In this document: in pieces, positions 34,551 through 42,551 of the stretch
Numbering within the stretch: the stretch's first letter is position 1
Layout of the letters: each line of letters begins with the position of its first letter
Notes under the pieces: generated by a model
What the model was told of the DNA's origin: nothing
Database searches by the model: none
What the model saw: only the letters and a program-made list of their open reading frames with translations
Program-made: the position numbers and the translations under genes
From: Streptomyces flaveolus
GTDB lineage: Bacteria; Actinomycetota; Actinomycetes; Streptomycetales; Streptomycetaceae
Length of the DNA stretch: 64,000 nt
Reading direction: 5' to 3'
NCBI RefSeq assembly: GCF_000716535.1
Contig: NZ_JNWV01000024.1
Span: 1-64,000 of the forward strand

Positions 34551-35213
34551 TCAGCCCGGCTGCCCGCCGGAGGCAGGCGGCTCGGCGACTCGGCTCAACA
34601 CGTCCGCCTTCAGGCCGAGTTCGCGTTCCGCAGTGGTGAACGCCATCCGGACCACGGCCTCGGGCAGGTCCTCGTCTCCGATGTTGGCGTCGACGCCGAG
34701 CCCGTCGAGGACGACCAGGATCTGAAGGGTCGTCACCAGCGTGTCGCCGGTGCGGAACTCACCTGCCTCGACCCCCTCCCGGACGAGCCCCTCCAGCCGG
34801 GCACGCCAGACGGTCTCCTGCCGGGCGACCCGTTCGCGCAGCACGTCCCGGTAGCGGCTGAGGTGCCGCGCGTTGATCCACAGCCGGCTGATGGCGTCGT
34901 AGGCCTCACCCGTGGTGTGAGCGAGGAACCGGGCCAGCCGCTCGGTGGGGGTGCCCTCGCTCCCCTCCACCGGAAGCAGTGCGTCGATCTCGGTGGTCGC
35001 CGCACTGGCGAACGCCTCGGCGACCAAGTCCTCGGCGGACGGGAAGTAGTGGCTGATCAGGCCGGGCCGCACGTCGAGTTCCTCGGCGACCCGCCGCAGG
35101 GTGACGCACTCCAGCCCCTCTGCCAGGGCGACAGCCGCCGCGGCGGCGACGATCTCCGCACGTCGGGCAGCCGGGTCCTTGCGGATGCGTTTGCGCTGAA
35201 CGCTTGACGACAT
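34551..35213 (-). CDS. TetR-family regulator of permease/amidohydrolase unit
   Basis: The 220-aa protein has an N-terminal helix-turn-helix (AARRAEIVAAAAAVALAEG, TLRRVAEELDVRPGLISHYF) and a helical C-terminal ligand domain of TetR_C type (LISHYFPSAEDLVAEAF onward). Basic residues at the very N-terminus (VQRKRIRKDP) extend into DNA in relatives. It is divergent from the NCS1 permease, with two palindromes between them, and 113 bases from the amidohydrolase on its own strand. It probably represses both in the absence of the transported substrate (inference). Confidence 0.88.
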   Translation of the reverse strand: MSSSVQRKRIRKDPAARRAEIVAAAAAVALAEGLECVTLRRVAEELDVRPGLISHYFPSAEDLVAEAFASAATTEIDALLPVEGSEGTPTERLARFLAHTTGEAYDAISRLWINARHLSRYRDVLRERVARQETVWRARLEGLVREGVEAGEFRTGDTLVTTLQILVVLDGLGVDANIGDEDLPEAVVRMAFTTAERELGLKADVLSRVAEPPASGGQPG

Positions 35214-35238
35214 GCCGCGGATGCTATTGAGTGTGCGG

Positions 35239-35277
35239 CCAATAAGCAACTCTATTGGGCGCCCGACCAATAATTGG
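35239..35277. promoter_or_regulatory. Two TetR-type operator dyads
   Basis: CCAATA at 35239-35244 and TATTGG at 35253-35258 form one inverted repeat, and CCAATAATTGG at 35267-35277 forms a second with the same half-site. The centres are about 23 bases apart, close to two helical turns. They lie in the 135-base divergent region between the TetR gene and the permease, the expected site for autorepression and permease control. Confidence 0.65.
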
Positions 35278-35348
35278 GCCGGGCCGCTCCCCCGGCGGCC
35301 GGCCCGGACCGCCGCCCCCGCACCGACCAGTTCCCCCGGAGGGACCGC

Positions 35349-36788
35349 ATGGTGTCCACGACCCCCGAGCCGCACCAGGACGACCTCGACCCCGGCCGGC
35401 CCACCCCAGCCGGCGGCACCGTCCGCGTCGAGGCCCACGGCATCGACCACATCCCCGACGCCGAGCGCCGCGGCCGGCCCCGCGAGCTGTTCGCCGTCTG
35501 GGCCGCCGCCAACGTCAACTACCTCAACCTGCTGGTCGGCGGCGCGCTCGTGCTGATGGGGCTCAGCTTCTGGCAGGCCGTCGCCGTCATCGTGGTCGGC
35601 AACCTGTTCTGGCTGCTCACCGGTTACCTCGCGATATCCGGCCCGGCGGCAGGAGCGCCCAGCGAGGTCATCACCCGGGCCGTCTACGGCATCCGCGGCA
35701 ACCGCGTCAACAACGCGGTCACCGGCTGGCTGATCTCCGTGTGCTACTTCGCTCTCAACCTCGCCGCCGCCGCGTCCGCCGCCTTCGCCCTGGTGCACAG
35801 GACCGGCCTCCCCCTGAACACCGGTGTCAAGGCGGCTGTCGTGGTGGTCATCGCCGCGCTCACGCTCGCCATCAGCGTCTACGGCCACGCCCTGATCGTC
35901 CGGCTCTACCTGCCGATCACCCTCGCCCTGACCGCGGTGTTCGCCGTCGTCGCCGTCTGCGTCGTGGACCATGCGGACCTCGGGCAGGCGCCCGCTGCGC
36001 CGCTGACCGGAGCCGACCTGTGGGCCGGCCTCCTGGCGGGCGTCACACTCATCGCCTCGGGTCCGCTGTCGTACACCACCAGCGCCGACTTCTCGCGCTA
36101 CCTGCCCCGCACGGCCTCCGCGCATGCGATCACCGGCTGGACCGCCCTCGGCGCGTTCGTGCCCAGCGTCGCCGTCTGCTCGCTGGGCGCCCTCGCCGCG
36201 ACGGCGGTGGACATGACGGACCCGCAGACCGCCCTGGGCGAGCTCCAGCCAGACTGGTTCGAACCCGTCTTCCTGATCGCCCTCGTACTCGGCACCATCG
36301 CCATCAACGCGCTGACCGCCTACAGCGCCGGACTGGCCCTGCAGGCCGTCGGCCTGCGCGTCCGCCGCACGGTCAGCGTCCTGGCCGACGGCACGGTCTC
36401 CGTCGCCCTGACCCTGTACGCGCTGCTCGTCTCCGACTTCCTGGACACCGTCTCCGACGTCCTCCAACTGACGGTCGTCCTCCTCGGCCCCGCCATGACG
36501 GTCTACGCCACCGACATCGCCCTGCGCCGCAACCACTACGACGCCGCGGCCCTCGCCGACGAACGCCCGGGCAGCCCCTTCTGGTACCGCGCGGGCGTCA
36601 ACCCGGCCGGCGCCCTCGCCCTCGCCGCCGGCGTCGGCGCATCAGCCCTGTGCGTGAACACCCTGTACACCGGCCCGGTCGCCGAAGCCCTGGGCGGAAC
36701 CGACCTCGCGCTGCCTGCGGGGATGGTGGTGACGGCGGTGGTGTACGCGGCACTGATGCGAACGCGGGTGGAGCGGGCCACACGGTGA
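35349..36788 (+). CDS. NCS1-family permease (purine/cytosine/hydantoin type)
   Basis: The 479-aa integral membrane protein has about 12 hydrophobic spans. The opening GIDHIPDAERRGRPRELF with WAAANVNYLN matches the NCS1 N-terminus, and SGPLSYTTSADFSRYLP carries the substrate-region Asn/Ser/Asp positions typical of CodB/Mhp1 relatives. It probably imports a nucleobase, hydantoin or similar with Na+ or H+. ATG 35349 follows GGAGGG at a good distance. It is divergent from TetR and near an amidohydrolase that may act on the imported compound. Confidence 0.9.
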   Translation: MVSTTPEPHQDDLDPGRPTPAGGTVRVEAHGIDHIPDAERRGRPRELFAVWAAANVNYLNLLVGGALVLMGLSFWQAVAVIVVGNLFWLLTGYLAISGPAAGAPSEVITRAVYGIRGNRVNNAVTGWLISVCYFALNLAAAASAAFALVHRTGLPLNTGVKAAVVVVIAALTLAISVYGHALIVRLYLPITLALTAVFAVVAVCVVDHADLGQAPAAPLTGADLWAGLLAGVTLIASGPLSYTTSADFSRYLPRTASAHAITGWTALGAFVPSVAVCSLGALAATAVDMTDPQTALGELQPDWFEPVFLIALVLGTIAINALTAYSAGLALQAVGLRVRRTVSVLADGTVSVALTLYALLVSDFLDTVSDVLQLTVVLLGPAMTVYATDIALRRNHYDAAALADERPGSPFWYRAGVNPAGALALAAGVGASALCVNTLYTGPVAEALGGTDLALPAGMVVTAVVYAALMRTRVERATR

Positions 36789-37001
36789 CGTACGGTGCGC
36801 CGGCACGCTCCAAGAGCTTCGGCGGCCCGCCTGAAGCACTGCTTCAACGCTGCCTGCAGGCCGGTGAGCGGTCAGCAGGAAGCAGCGGTGGCCCGTCCTG
36901 CCGTCGCCGGTACCGGGGGGGTCGGCTGCGCCGTTGCCGGCGAAGAGGGCGTTGCATGGGCCGTTGCTCGCTGGAAAATAAGGCACGGTCTGTCTGACGG
37001 G

Positions 37002-37021
37002 CCTCGGCCTTTCGGCCGAGG
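37002..37021. terminator. Hairpin terminator
   Basis: An 8-bp stem (37002-37009 and 37014-37021) with a 4-base loop lies between the convergent NCS1 permease and SAH-hydrolase-like gene, so it could serve both. Confidence 0.7.
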
Positions 37022-37108
37022 ACGCTCCCGGGAGGGGATCGCCGCAGACGGCCTGATGTGACCGGGGGCTGCTGGGCACATCAGGCCGCACGTGCGGGGC
37101 TGAGGAAC

Positions 37109-38290
37109 TCAGATACGGCTCAGCGTGTCGACCAGGTGTGCGGCGACCTGCCGGTCAATGGACGCCGGCACCGCCTGCACACCGGACGCGAGTGCGGGGC
37201 TGTGACCGGTGGCGATCGCGGCGAGGCTTCGGGCCTGCAGGGTCAGACCGAGGTCCATGGCCTCGATCGGATTGCCCTTGGCCGCCGTCAGATTGATCAT
37301 CTTCGTGTCCGCGAGGATCACGATCTCGCGGCCGTCACGCAGTCGGTGCACGGCGCGCTCCTGTCCGCTGGGCCCGGAGCGGTGCACGGAGACGGTGTGC
37401 TCGGCGAGCGCGTCCGCGTCCAGTTCCCAGGGCATGTGCCCGACTCCGGCGACGACGGTGCCGTCCCGCAGCGCCCCGAGCTCGGCGGCACCGATGACGC
37501 CGGGATGGCCGGTGGCCAGGAAGAGCAGTTGCGTGCGGGGCAGCAGGTCGACGAGCGCGCCGACCCGGTGGCCCGCCATCACGGCCTCCAGCGCACGGTA
37601 GGGGTCCGTGTCGGCGACCGTGACGCGGGCGCCCAGACGGGCGAGTGTGTCCGCGACCCCGCGTCCGCAAGGGCCGTAACCGACGACGGTGGCACGGGCT
37701 CCCGGGATCATGAGGTTGGTGGCGTTCATGAAGCCCTGCACGACGCTCTGGCCGACACCGAACTCGTTCTCGACCAGCAGCTTGAGACGACTGTCGTTGA
37801 TGACGATCACGGGGAAGTCCGGCTGGCTCTCCCACGAGCGGATGCGCAGGCCTCCGGTGGTCGTCTCCTCCGTGGCGCCGACGAGGCCGGGCAGGCCGCC
37901 ACGGGCGAGGACACCCTCGATGAGATCGGCGCCGTTGTCGAGGATGAGGTCGGGCTGTGCGTCCAGGACCCTCGCGATGTTCTCGCGGTGCCGGGCGAGG
38001 TCGTCGGAGCGGTGGCCGACGACGGTGATGCCGTAGCCGCGCAGCGCGTCCGCGGTGTCCTCCTGCGTGGTACCGGGCGACCCGGTGAGGACGATTTCGG
38101 CGCCTGCCTGCGCGAGGAGGCCGACGAGCACGGCGGTCTTGGGTTCGATGTGCAGGCAGATGCCGATACGGCGACCGGCGAACGCGGACGCGTGCGTCTG
38201 CATCGTGGCTGCCAGCATCGGCATGTGGCGGGCGGCCCACTGGGTGCCGTCGTGCGGGATCGGGCAGCGAGCAGAGGTGAGCTGAGACAT
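37109..38290 (-). CDS. Divergent S-adenosylhomocysteine hydrolase-like protein (393 aa)
   Basis: SAH-hydrolase features are DNGADLI, EETTTGGLRI, VIVINDSRLKLL (catalytic Lys kept), NATNLMIPG and the NAD motif VVGYGPCGRGVA, followed by TGHPGVI and KGNPIEAMDLGL near the end. Canonical enzymes are about 430-490 aa with a C-terminal K..YRY tail reaching the neighbouring subunit. That tail is absent, and the Asp after the catalytic Lys is Glu. It probably uses bound NAD to act on SAH or a related nucleoside thioether, perhaps in a dedicated pathway rather than the core methyl cycle. ATG 38290 follows AAGGAA. It lies downstream of a 24-codon micro-ORF. Confidence 0.82.
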   Translation of the reverse strand: MSQLTSARCPIPHDGTQWAARHMPMLAATMQTHASAFAGRRIGICLHIEPKTAVLVGLLAQAGAEIVLTGSPGTTQEDTADALRGYGITVVGHRSDDLARHRENIARVLDAQPDLILDNGADLIEGVLARGGLPGLVGATEETTTGGLRIRSWESQPDFPVIVINDSRLKLLVENEFGVGQSVVQGFMNATNLMIPGARATVVGYGPCGRGVADTLARLGARVTVADTDPYRALEAVMAGHRVGALVDLLPRTQLLFLATGHPGVIGAAELGALRDGTVVAGVGHMPWELDADALAEHTVSVHRSGPSGQERAVHRLRDGREIVILADTKMINLTAAKGNPIEAMDLGLTLQARSLAAIATGHSPALASGVQAVPASIDRQVAAHLVDTLSRI

Positions 38291-38316
38291 GGCGAGATTC
38301 CTTGGCCGAGAGTGAG

Positions 38317-38370
38317 GGAGACAGGGCACCTCGGGTGCCGTGGAACCGGGTCGAGGGCACACCTGTCCCC
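38317..38370 (-). promoter_or_regulatory. Structured leader between micro-ORF and SAHH-like gene
   Basis: Arms 38317-38325 and 38362-38370 can pair over 9 bases with one G-U. Inside them a perfect ggcacc/ggtgcc hairpin (38325-38330 and 38334-38339) sits near the start of the next gene. This may be an attenuator or ribosome-access structure. Pairing was judged by eye. Confidence 0.4.
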
Positions 38371-38387
38371 CGACGCGGAATTGCTCG

Positions 38388-38462
38388 TCAGCCGTAGAAA
38401 TCGCTGCGGAAGGAGTGGTCACCGAAGATCCACAGGTGGCGGCAGCACTGACTCGTGCTCAT
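38388..38462 (-). CDS. Micro-ORF of 24 codons upstream of SAHH-like gene
   Basis: ATG 38462 is preceded by a near-perfect ribosome site (GGAGGT, 5-6 bases away), far better than many full genes here. The peptide starts MSTSQCCRHLWIFG, continues with DHSFRSDF and ends YG. It has a Cys pair, His/Trp and an aromatic C-terminus. Its stop is 97 bases before the SAHH-like start on the same strand. It is either a leader peptide or a precursor peptide. I recognise no family, and the codon choice does not settle it. Confidence 0.55.
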   Translation of the reverse strand: MSTSQCCRHLWIFGDHSFRSDFYG

Positions 38463-38512
38463 CGGTGACCTCCTCTCTCTGCCCGCGACGCGGAAACTAC
38501 TCTCCGCCGGGC

Positions 38513-38530
38513 AAGTTATACGCATAACCT
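38513..38530 (-). promoter_or_regulatory. Operator-like palindrome upstream of micro-ORF
   Basis: On the minus strand it reads AGGTTATgcgtATAACTT, an 18-bp dyad with one mismatch, 51 bases upstream of the micro-ORF start and strikingly AT-rich for this genome. It is probably part of the promoter or a repressor site. Confidence 0.5.
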
Positions 38531-39331
38531 CTGCTGGGGCAAGAGATGCCCGGACCTTCGGGTGTGCCCCCCGGGCCCGGTGCCCCGGCGTCCTGCTGCC
38601 GCGACGCGTCGACGCCGTCGGGTACCGGGCGGCGCCCGATCAGGAACACGCGCCGATGGAGCGCGGAAGGGTGGACTGGCGGGTCCGCCGGTGACGTGGG
38701 AATGACGGGGCCTGGGAGAACTGGCCCGCTCGTCACTGAGGCTGAGGACCGGGCCCGCCGACGCCGCCGCGCCGGGGGCCCGGGAGCCGCACCGCCTCCG
38801 GTATCCCGCGTGACGGCGGGCGCTCGAACGGGAGCATCGTCCCGAACCCTTACAGACCATTCCCCTGCACCTGCCGCGCCGGATGCATCGCCGTCGTGTG
38901 CATCGCCGCACGCAACCGCGTCCGGACTGACGAGGCCGTGACGGAGGCATAACCGGGCCGCAGGGCCCGAGGTGCGAGAGGGTCCACCCGCGCGGTCGAG
39001 ACCGACTTCCCGGCGTCATTCACGGGGCTGGCTCACTTGACCACTGTGTATCAGTGGCGATTCAGTTGGCCGCCTTACGTTCCTGAGGCGGGTTGGCCGA
39101 GCCGTTCACAGTTGCCCCGGAGGCAGGACAGGGATCCGGCGCGGTGACCAGGCCGTCGGGGCCGCTCCCGAGAACCCGACCAAGTTGATCCCGTGGTGAT
39201 CAAATCGTTGCAGCACGGTGCACAACCGTGTACAGGCCTCCCCTGTCCCACAGTCAGCCACTGAGGATGATCCTCTGGCCGTTGCGCCCGCGCGCTCGGC
39301 CCAGGCCGCAGAGGAAAGGACGGGCGTGTAG
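38531..39331. other. Long intergenic region
   Basis: No gene is supported. A short inverted repeat CCACTG-N5-CAGTGG lies at 39041-39057. The right end carries the upstream region of the secreted protein at 39332, with a less GC-rich stretch around 39180-39260. Confidence 0.4.
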
Positions 39332-40111
39332 GTGAGGAAGACGATGTGGAACGCGATGGTGGCCGGCGGAGCGGCGGTCGTGTTCACAGGACTGGCGGCG
39401 GTGCCGGCCGGGGCGGCGGAGGGCGGGGTCTCCTTCTCCCGGGTCACGGTGAACGGCGGGAAGCCGATCGTGATCGGGGTCAAGGACGAGGTCGAGGTGC
39501 CCGCGGTCTTCCGGATGACGACCACACTCAAATACGACTACGGGCCGACGGTGTTCCCCTATAGAGGAAAGCCCGACACGGGAGACACGCTGCACAGCTC
39601 CGTCATCACCACCGACTGCAAGGTCGTGGACAGGGCGAAGGGAATCTGCGACTTCAAGGAATGGCTGTACATCGACCCGCGGCACCTCGACTTCGGGAAC
39701 GAGGACGCCGGCACCTGGAAGACTGCCGCGCGGGTCTTTCTCGCCGGTGACGCCCACGACACTGACGACCTGAACCTCCCGTTGCAGGTCAAGCGGGCCA
39801 CACGCGTGACCGTCAACGCCTCGCCCGAGCCGGTCACGGCAGGAAAGACGATCACCGTGACAGGGCGGGTCACACGGGCGAACTGGGACACCCACACGTA
39901 CCAGGGGTACGCGGGCCGCACGGTGAGCCTGCAGTTCAAGGCGGCGGGTGCCTCCTCGTACACGACGGTCAAGAAGGCGACGTCGAGTAGTACGGGGGCG
40001 CTCAGGACCACGGTGAAGGCCACCGGGTCGGGGACGTGGCGGTGGACGTACTACGGGAACTCCACCTCCGGGGCCAAGTCGTCGACCGGGGATTACGTCG
40101 CAGTGAGGTAG
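39332..40111 (+). CDS. Secreted Ig-like protein (259 aa)
   Basis: A Sec signal peptide (MRKTMWNAMVAGG, cleavage near AGAAEGG) precedes a beta-rich mature chain. Its second half (RVTVNASPEPVTAGKTITVTG, then YAGRTVSLQFKAAG and TGSGTWRWTYYGNSTS) resembles an extracellular Ig-like domain common in Streptomyces DUF5707-type proteins. No catalytic residues are seen. GTG 39332 is used because it keeps the Arg-Lys n-region. ATG 39344, with GAGGAAG upstream, is an alternative. Its location outside the cell is clear, its function unknown. Confidence 0.78.
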   Translation: MRKTMWNAMVAGGAAVVFTGLAAVPAGAAEGGVSFSRVTVNGGKPIVIGVKDEVEVPAVFRMTTTLKYDYGPTVFPYRGKPDTGDTLHSSVITTDCKVVDRAKGICDFKEWLYIDPRHLDFGNEDAGTWKTAARVFLAGDAHDTDDLNLPLQVKRATRVTVNASPEPVTAGKTITVTGRVTRANWDTHTYQGYAGRTVSLQFKAAGASSYTTVKKATSSSTGALRTTVKATGSGTWRWTYYGNSTSGAKSSTGDYVAVR

Positions 40112-40137
40112 GCGACGCGTGAGCGGATCGCCTCCCC

Positions 40138-40359
40138 TCACCACTTCCCCGGCCACGCAGCCGACGGCCACAACTGCCCGAGGTCCGTCAGAGGGAGACG
40201 CGAAAGCAGCGCGCCGAACTTCGCCCAGCGGCTCGCCTCGTGCGGCGTTCGCCCCTGCGGCGCCTCGGTGCAGTCCCATTCCTCGTCAGGCCACCAGAAC
40301 GAGAGTTCATCGTCAGGCCACGAAAGCGTGAGCGCGCCGTCGAGGCTGCCACCGATCAT
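40138..40359 (-). CDS. Small hypothetical protein or fragment (73 aa)
   Basis: Strong third-position GC and a Trp/Asp-rich sequence (LSWPDDELSFWWPDEEWD, later ASRWAKFGALLSRLPLTDL) suggest real coding. The frame stays open upstream past the ATG (GWHPASGQYCGER, then DDLLQEIFGGGWEM), so the gene may once have been longer. The ribosome site is weak. It lies 52 bases downstream of the NIPSNAP gene on the same strand. Confidence 0.42.
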   Translation of the reverse strand: MIGGSLDGALTLSWPDDELSFWWPDEEWDCTEAPQGRTPHEASRWAKFGALLSRLPLTDLGQLWPSAAWPGKW

Positions 40360-40411
40360 TTCCCAGCCGCCCCCGAAGATCTCCTGGAGGAGGTCGTCGC
40401 TTCCTTGACGC

Positions 40412-41158
40412 TCACCGCAGTATTGACCGCTCGCTGGGTGCCAGCCGTAGCCGCTGTGGGGTCCTGGCCCACCATTCCGAAAGCGTCGGCAGCACCTCCT
40501 CGCGCCAGCGCGGTGAAAACCGCAAGCGATTCAGGTGGTGGTCGATGTGGTCTTCGTCGGTGAAACGTGCGAACCATACGAAGACCTCCTCGTCGCTCCG
40601 TACCGGCAGCGCCGGGAAGGTGTTCGGGGCGTGTTCCGACTGCAGGTACGCCACTGGCTCGCCGCCGGTCTCGGCCAGTACGGGTCGCACGCGCTGCTCG
40701 AAGAACTCGACCAACGATGTGTCGAACTGGCGGCGCCCGTACCAGATCGTGGCGAGGACGAGCGAAGGTGGCGATGAGGCCGGCTCGCCGGGGGCCGGCC
40801 GGGCGCCGACCGGCGCCGGGAACCCACCGCGCGCCGAGGCCGGCCGCAGCAGCAGTACGTCGTCGGAGTCGATCATCGTCGCGTTCGCCGCGTCGCGGTG
40901 TGCCTGCCAGACCGGCCCGCCGTAGAAGCTCTCCAGGGCCTTGGCCCGGCGCGGCATGTCTTCGAAGCCGCGGAGCCAGACGAACCGGTCAGGGTCGTCC
41001 AGGTCACGAAATTGCCCCAGGACGGTGGCGCCCACTGCCTCTTGGGACTCGACGAACTCCCGGTCGAACAGATCGATCAGTACGTCTCGCTGTCCTGGGT
41101 GCAGCGTGTACTGGCACAGTTCGACGACTGGACACCGTAGGGCTTTCACCAGTCCCAC
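40412..41158 (-). CDS. NIPSNAP family protein (248 aa)
   Basis: Two ferredoxin-like NIPSNAP-type halves are visible. The first has VELCQYTLHPGQRDVLIDLF and FVWLRGFEDMPRRAKALESFY, the second FEQRVRPVLAET and EEVFVWFARFTDEDHIDHH. Such proteins are small stress or metabolic factors with no assigned reaction. GTG 41158 directly follows GAGGAG, and a GTG three codons later (41149) has better spacing and may be the true start. An operator identical in pattern to that of the upstream Rrf2 gene precedes it, so it is probably an Rrf2 target. Confidence 0.8.
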   Translation of the reverse strand: MGLVKALRCPVVELCQYTLHPGQRDVLIDLFDREFVESQEAVGATVLGQFRDLDDPDRFVWLRGFEDMPRRAKALESFYGGPVWQAHRDAANATMIDSDDVLLLRPASARGGFPAPVGARPAPGEPASSPPSLVLATIWYGRRQFDTSLVEFFEQRVRPVLAETGGEPVAYLQSEHAPNTFPALPVRSDEEVFVWFARFTDEDHIDHHLNRLRFSPRWREEVLPTLSEWWARTPQRLRLAPSERSILR

Positions 41159-41174
41159 ACTCCTCGTTCAATTG

Positions 41175-41195
41175 TTGAAACAACCTTTGTTACAG
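41175..41195 (-). promoter_or_regulatory. Rrf2-type operator upstream of NIPSNAP gene
   Basis: On the minus strand CTGTAACAA-agg-TTGTTTCAA is an inverted repeat of 9-base arms ending 16 bases before the NIPSNAP GTG. It matches the dyad at 41679-41699 in sequence and spacing. Confidence 0.7.
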
Positions 41196-41233
41196 CAAGC
41201 GGTAGGGTGGATGCCTGACTACCGGGCTGTCGG

Positions 41234-41662
41234 CTAGTTCATCAGCGTCTCGCGAAGCACATCGGCGATCGACGTTTCCGCCAGTTCGTGGCGCATGACC
41301 TGCTCGACCCGGCCGTAGACGCCGCTCAGGGCGGGCCTGATGCCTCGGCCGACCGGACACTCCAGATTGGGCTCGGTGCGGTGCAGGCCGAACGGTGGCT
41401 GCGCATCGACGGCGTCATACACCTCAAGCAGGGTGATCCCCTCGGGCTCACGGGCCAGGCTCCAGCCCGCACCGGCGCCGTGGCGGACCTCCACCAGCCC
41501 GGCTCGTCGTAGGTCACCGAGGCTGCGCCGGATGATCACGGGGTTGGTGTTGACGCTGGCCGCGACCTGCTCCGAAGTGAGAACCTCACGGCCACGGCGC
41601 TGCGCCAACGCCAGCCAGGCCAGCGCATGCGTCGCGATGGTCAATCGACTGTTCGCCGCCAT
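41234..41662 (-). CDS. Rrf2-family transcriptional regulator
   Basis: The 142-aa protein begins MAANSRLTIATHALAWLALA, then LTSEQVAASVNTNPVIIRRS with LGDLRRAGLVEVRHG, the Rrf2 winged helix. Only one Cys (LECPVG) lies in the region where Fe-S members such as IscR or NsrR have three, so it is likely a cluster-free or thiol-sensing YwgB/YwnA-like member. GAGGAGGGG precedes ATG 41662. It lies upstream of the NIPSNAP gene on the same strand, and both carry the same operator, which implies autoregulation. Confidence 0.9.
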   Translation of the reverse strand: MAANSRLTIATHALAWLALAQRRGREVLTSEQVAASVNTNPVIIRRSLGDLRRAGLVEVRHGAGAGWSLAREPEGITLLEVYDAVDAQPPFGLHRTEPNLECPVGRGIRPALSGVYGRVEQVMRHELAETSIADVLRETLMN

Positions 41663-41678
41663 CACCCCTCCTCGCTCG

Positions 41679-41699
41679 CTGCAACAGCTTCTGTTACAG
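41679..41699 (-). promoter_or_regulatory. Rrf2-type operator, autoregulatory
   Basis: CTGTAACAG-aag-CTGTTGCAG is an inverted repeat with 8 of 9 arm pairs, 17 bases upstream of the Rrf2 ATG, with the same half-sites as 41175-41195. Confidence 0.7.
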
Positions 41700-41781
41700 C
41701 CGTCCTCGCAGTCAAGCCACTCCACTCGTCCAAAGCTTGGCGCCATGCGACCGATGGATGGGCCGGCGCCGGCGCGGACGA

Positions 41782-42172
41782 GGCGACGAGGCGGGGTGCG
41801 TTCACGGCGCGCCAGCGAGCCTGGGCGGACTCGACCAGTTCGCGAAGACCATGGCCCGTCCGGCAACTCGGCTGTCGGCGCGCTTGGCTGACCCCCAACA
41901 CTCACTGCGCCGTCAGCCGGGCGATCGTGGCCGGCGACAGACCGGCGGCCGAGCCGAGGAACTGTTCCAGCGCGGGCACGAAGTCGCCGGACGCCAGTCC
42001 GTGCAGGTGCAGCAGCACCTCGCTGATCTTGGGGCTCTTGCGCACCACAAGCCGACGCCCGGCTTCGTCCCGTTCGCCGGCCAACTCCTCTATGGGCGTT
42101 GACTCCGGCCTCCAGCGCGGCGGCCGGTATCCGCCTCGCGCCCTCACGCACGATCTCATCCAGCAGGGAGCC
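41782..42172 (-). mobile_element. IS256/Mutator-family transposase remnant
   Basis: Pieces of one transposase occur in order on the minus strand. First is DEIVREGARRIPAAALEAG, then, after a shift, IEELAGERDEAGRRLVVR. A deletion joins this to KSPKISEVLLHLHGLASGDF and EQFLGSAAGLSPATIARLT. After a large gap the C-terminal LVESAQARWRAVNAPRLVA follows. The catalytic centre is deleted. The remnant forms the upstream neighbour of the Rrf2 promoter. Confidence 0.8.
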
Positions 42173-42188
42173 GCCACTGGGCTGTCAT

Positions 42189-42448
42189 CTCATTGACTAC
42201 CGCAAGCACGGGCGTGCCTTGCCGGTCGGCGCTGCAACGCCGGGCTTGTCCTACGAACTACTCGCGACCGTCCGCATGCTCACCAATCAGGGCATGGACC
42301 AGGGCTCCCCACTGACCTGCCTGCTGGTCGGCCAGCCCACCCTCAGACGCACGACGGCAGCCGCCGTCCCGGCCGCGCTGGAACCACGGAACGCCTGCGC
42401 TACACGATGCCGGGCATGACCTCCAAGGTGTCGAGCCTGTGGGAATGA
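42189..42448 (+). mobile_element. ExeA-type transposition ATPase remnant
   Basis: LIDYRKHGRALPVGAATPGL continues SYELLATVRMLTNQGMDQG and SPLTCLLVGQPTLRR, matching the Walker-B/sensor region of AAA ATPases that accompany transposases (ML-TNQGMDSGSPL--LLVGQPTLR). After a shift LRYTMPGMTSK follows. The nucleotide-binding N-terminus is missing. Confidence 0.68.
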
Positions 42449-42551
42449 GCCGTGACGAAGGCCACGCTTGATCATTGATTCGGGATGGCCCCACGTGGCA
42501 GCCGACGAAATCGGTTGCGGCCGGACCCGTGAGTCTGGTGAGGATACGTCC

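Noticed and set aside
39041..39057. CCACTG-N5-CAGTGG inverted repeat as operator
   Set aside because: It is short, isolated and nearly 300 bases from the nearest start, so it is noted only as a repeat.
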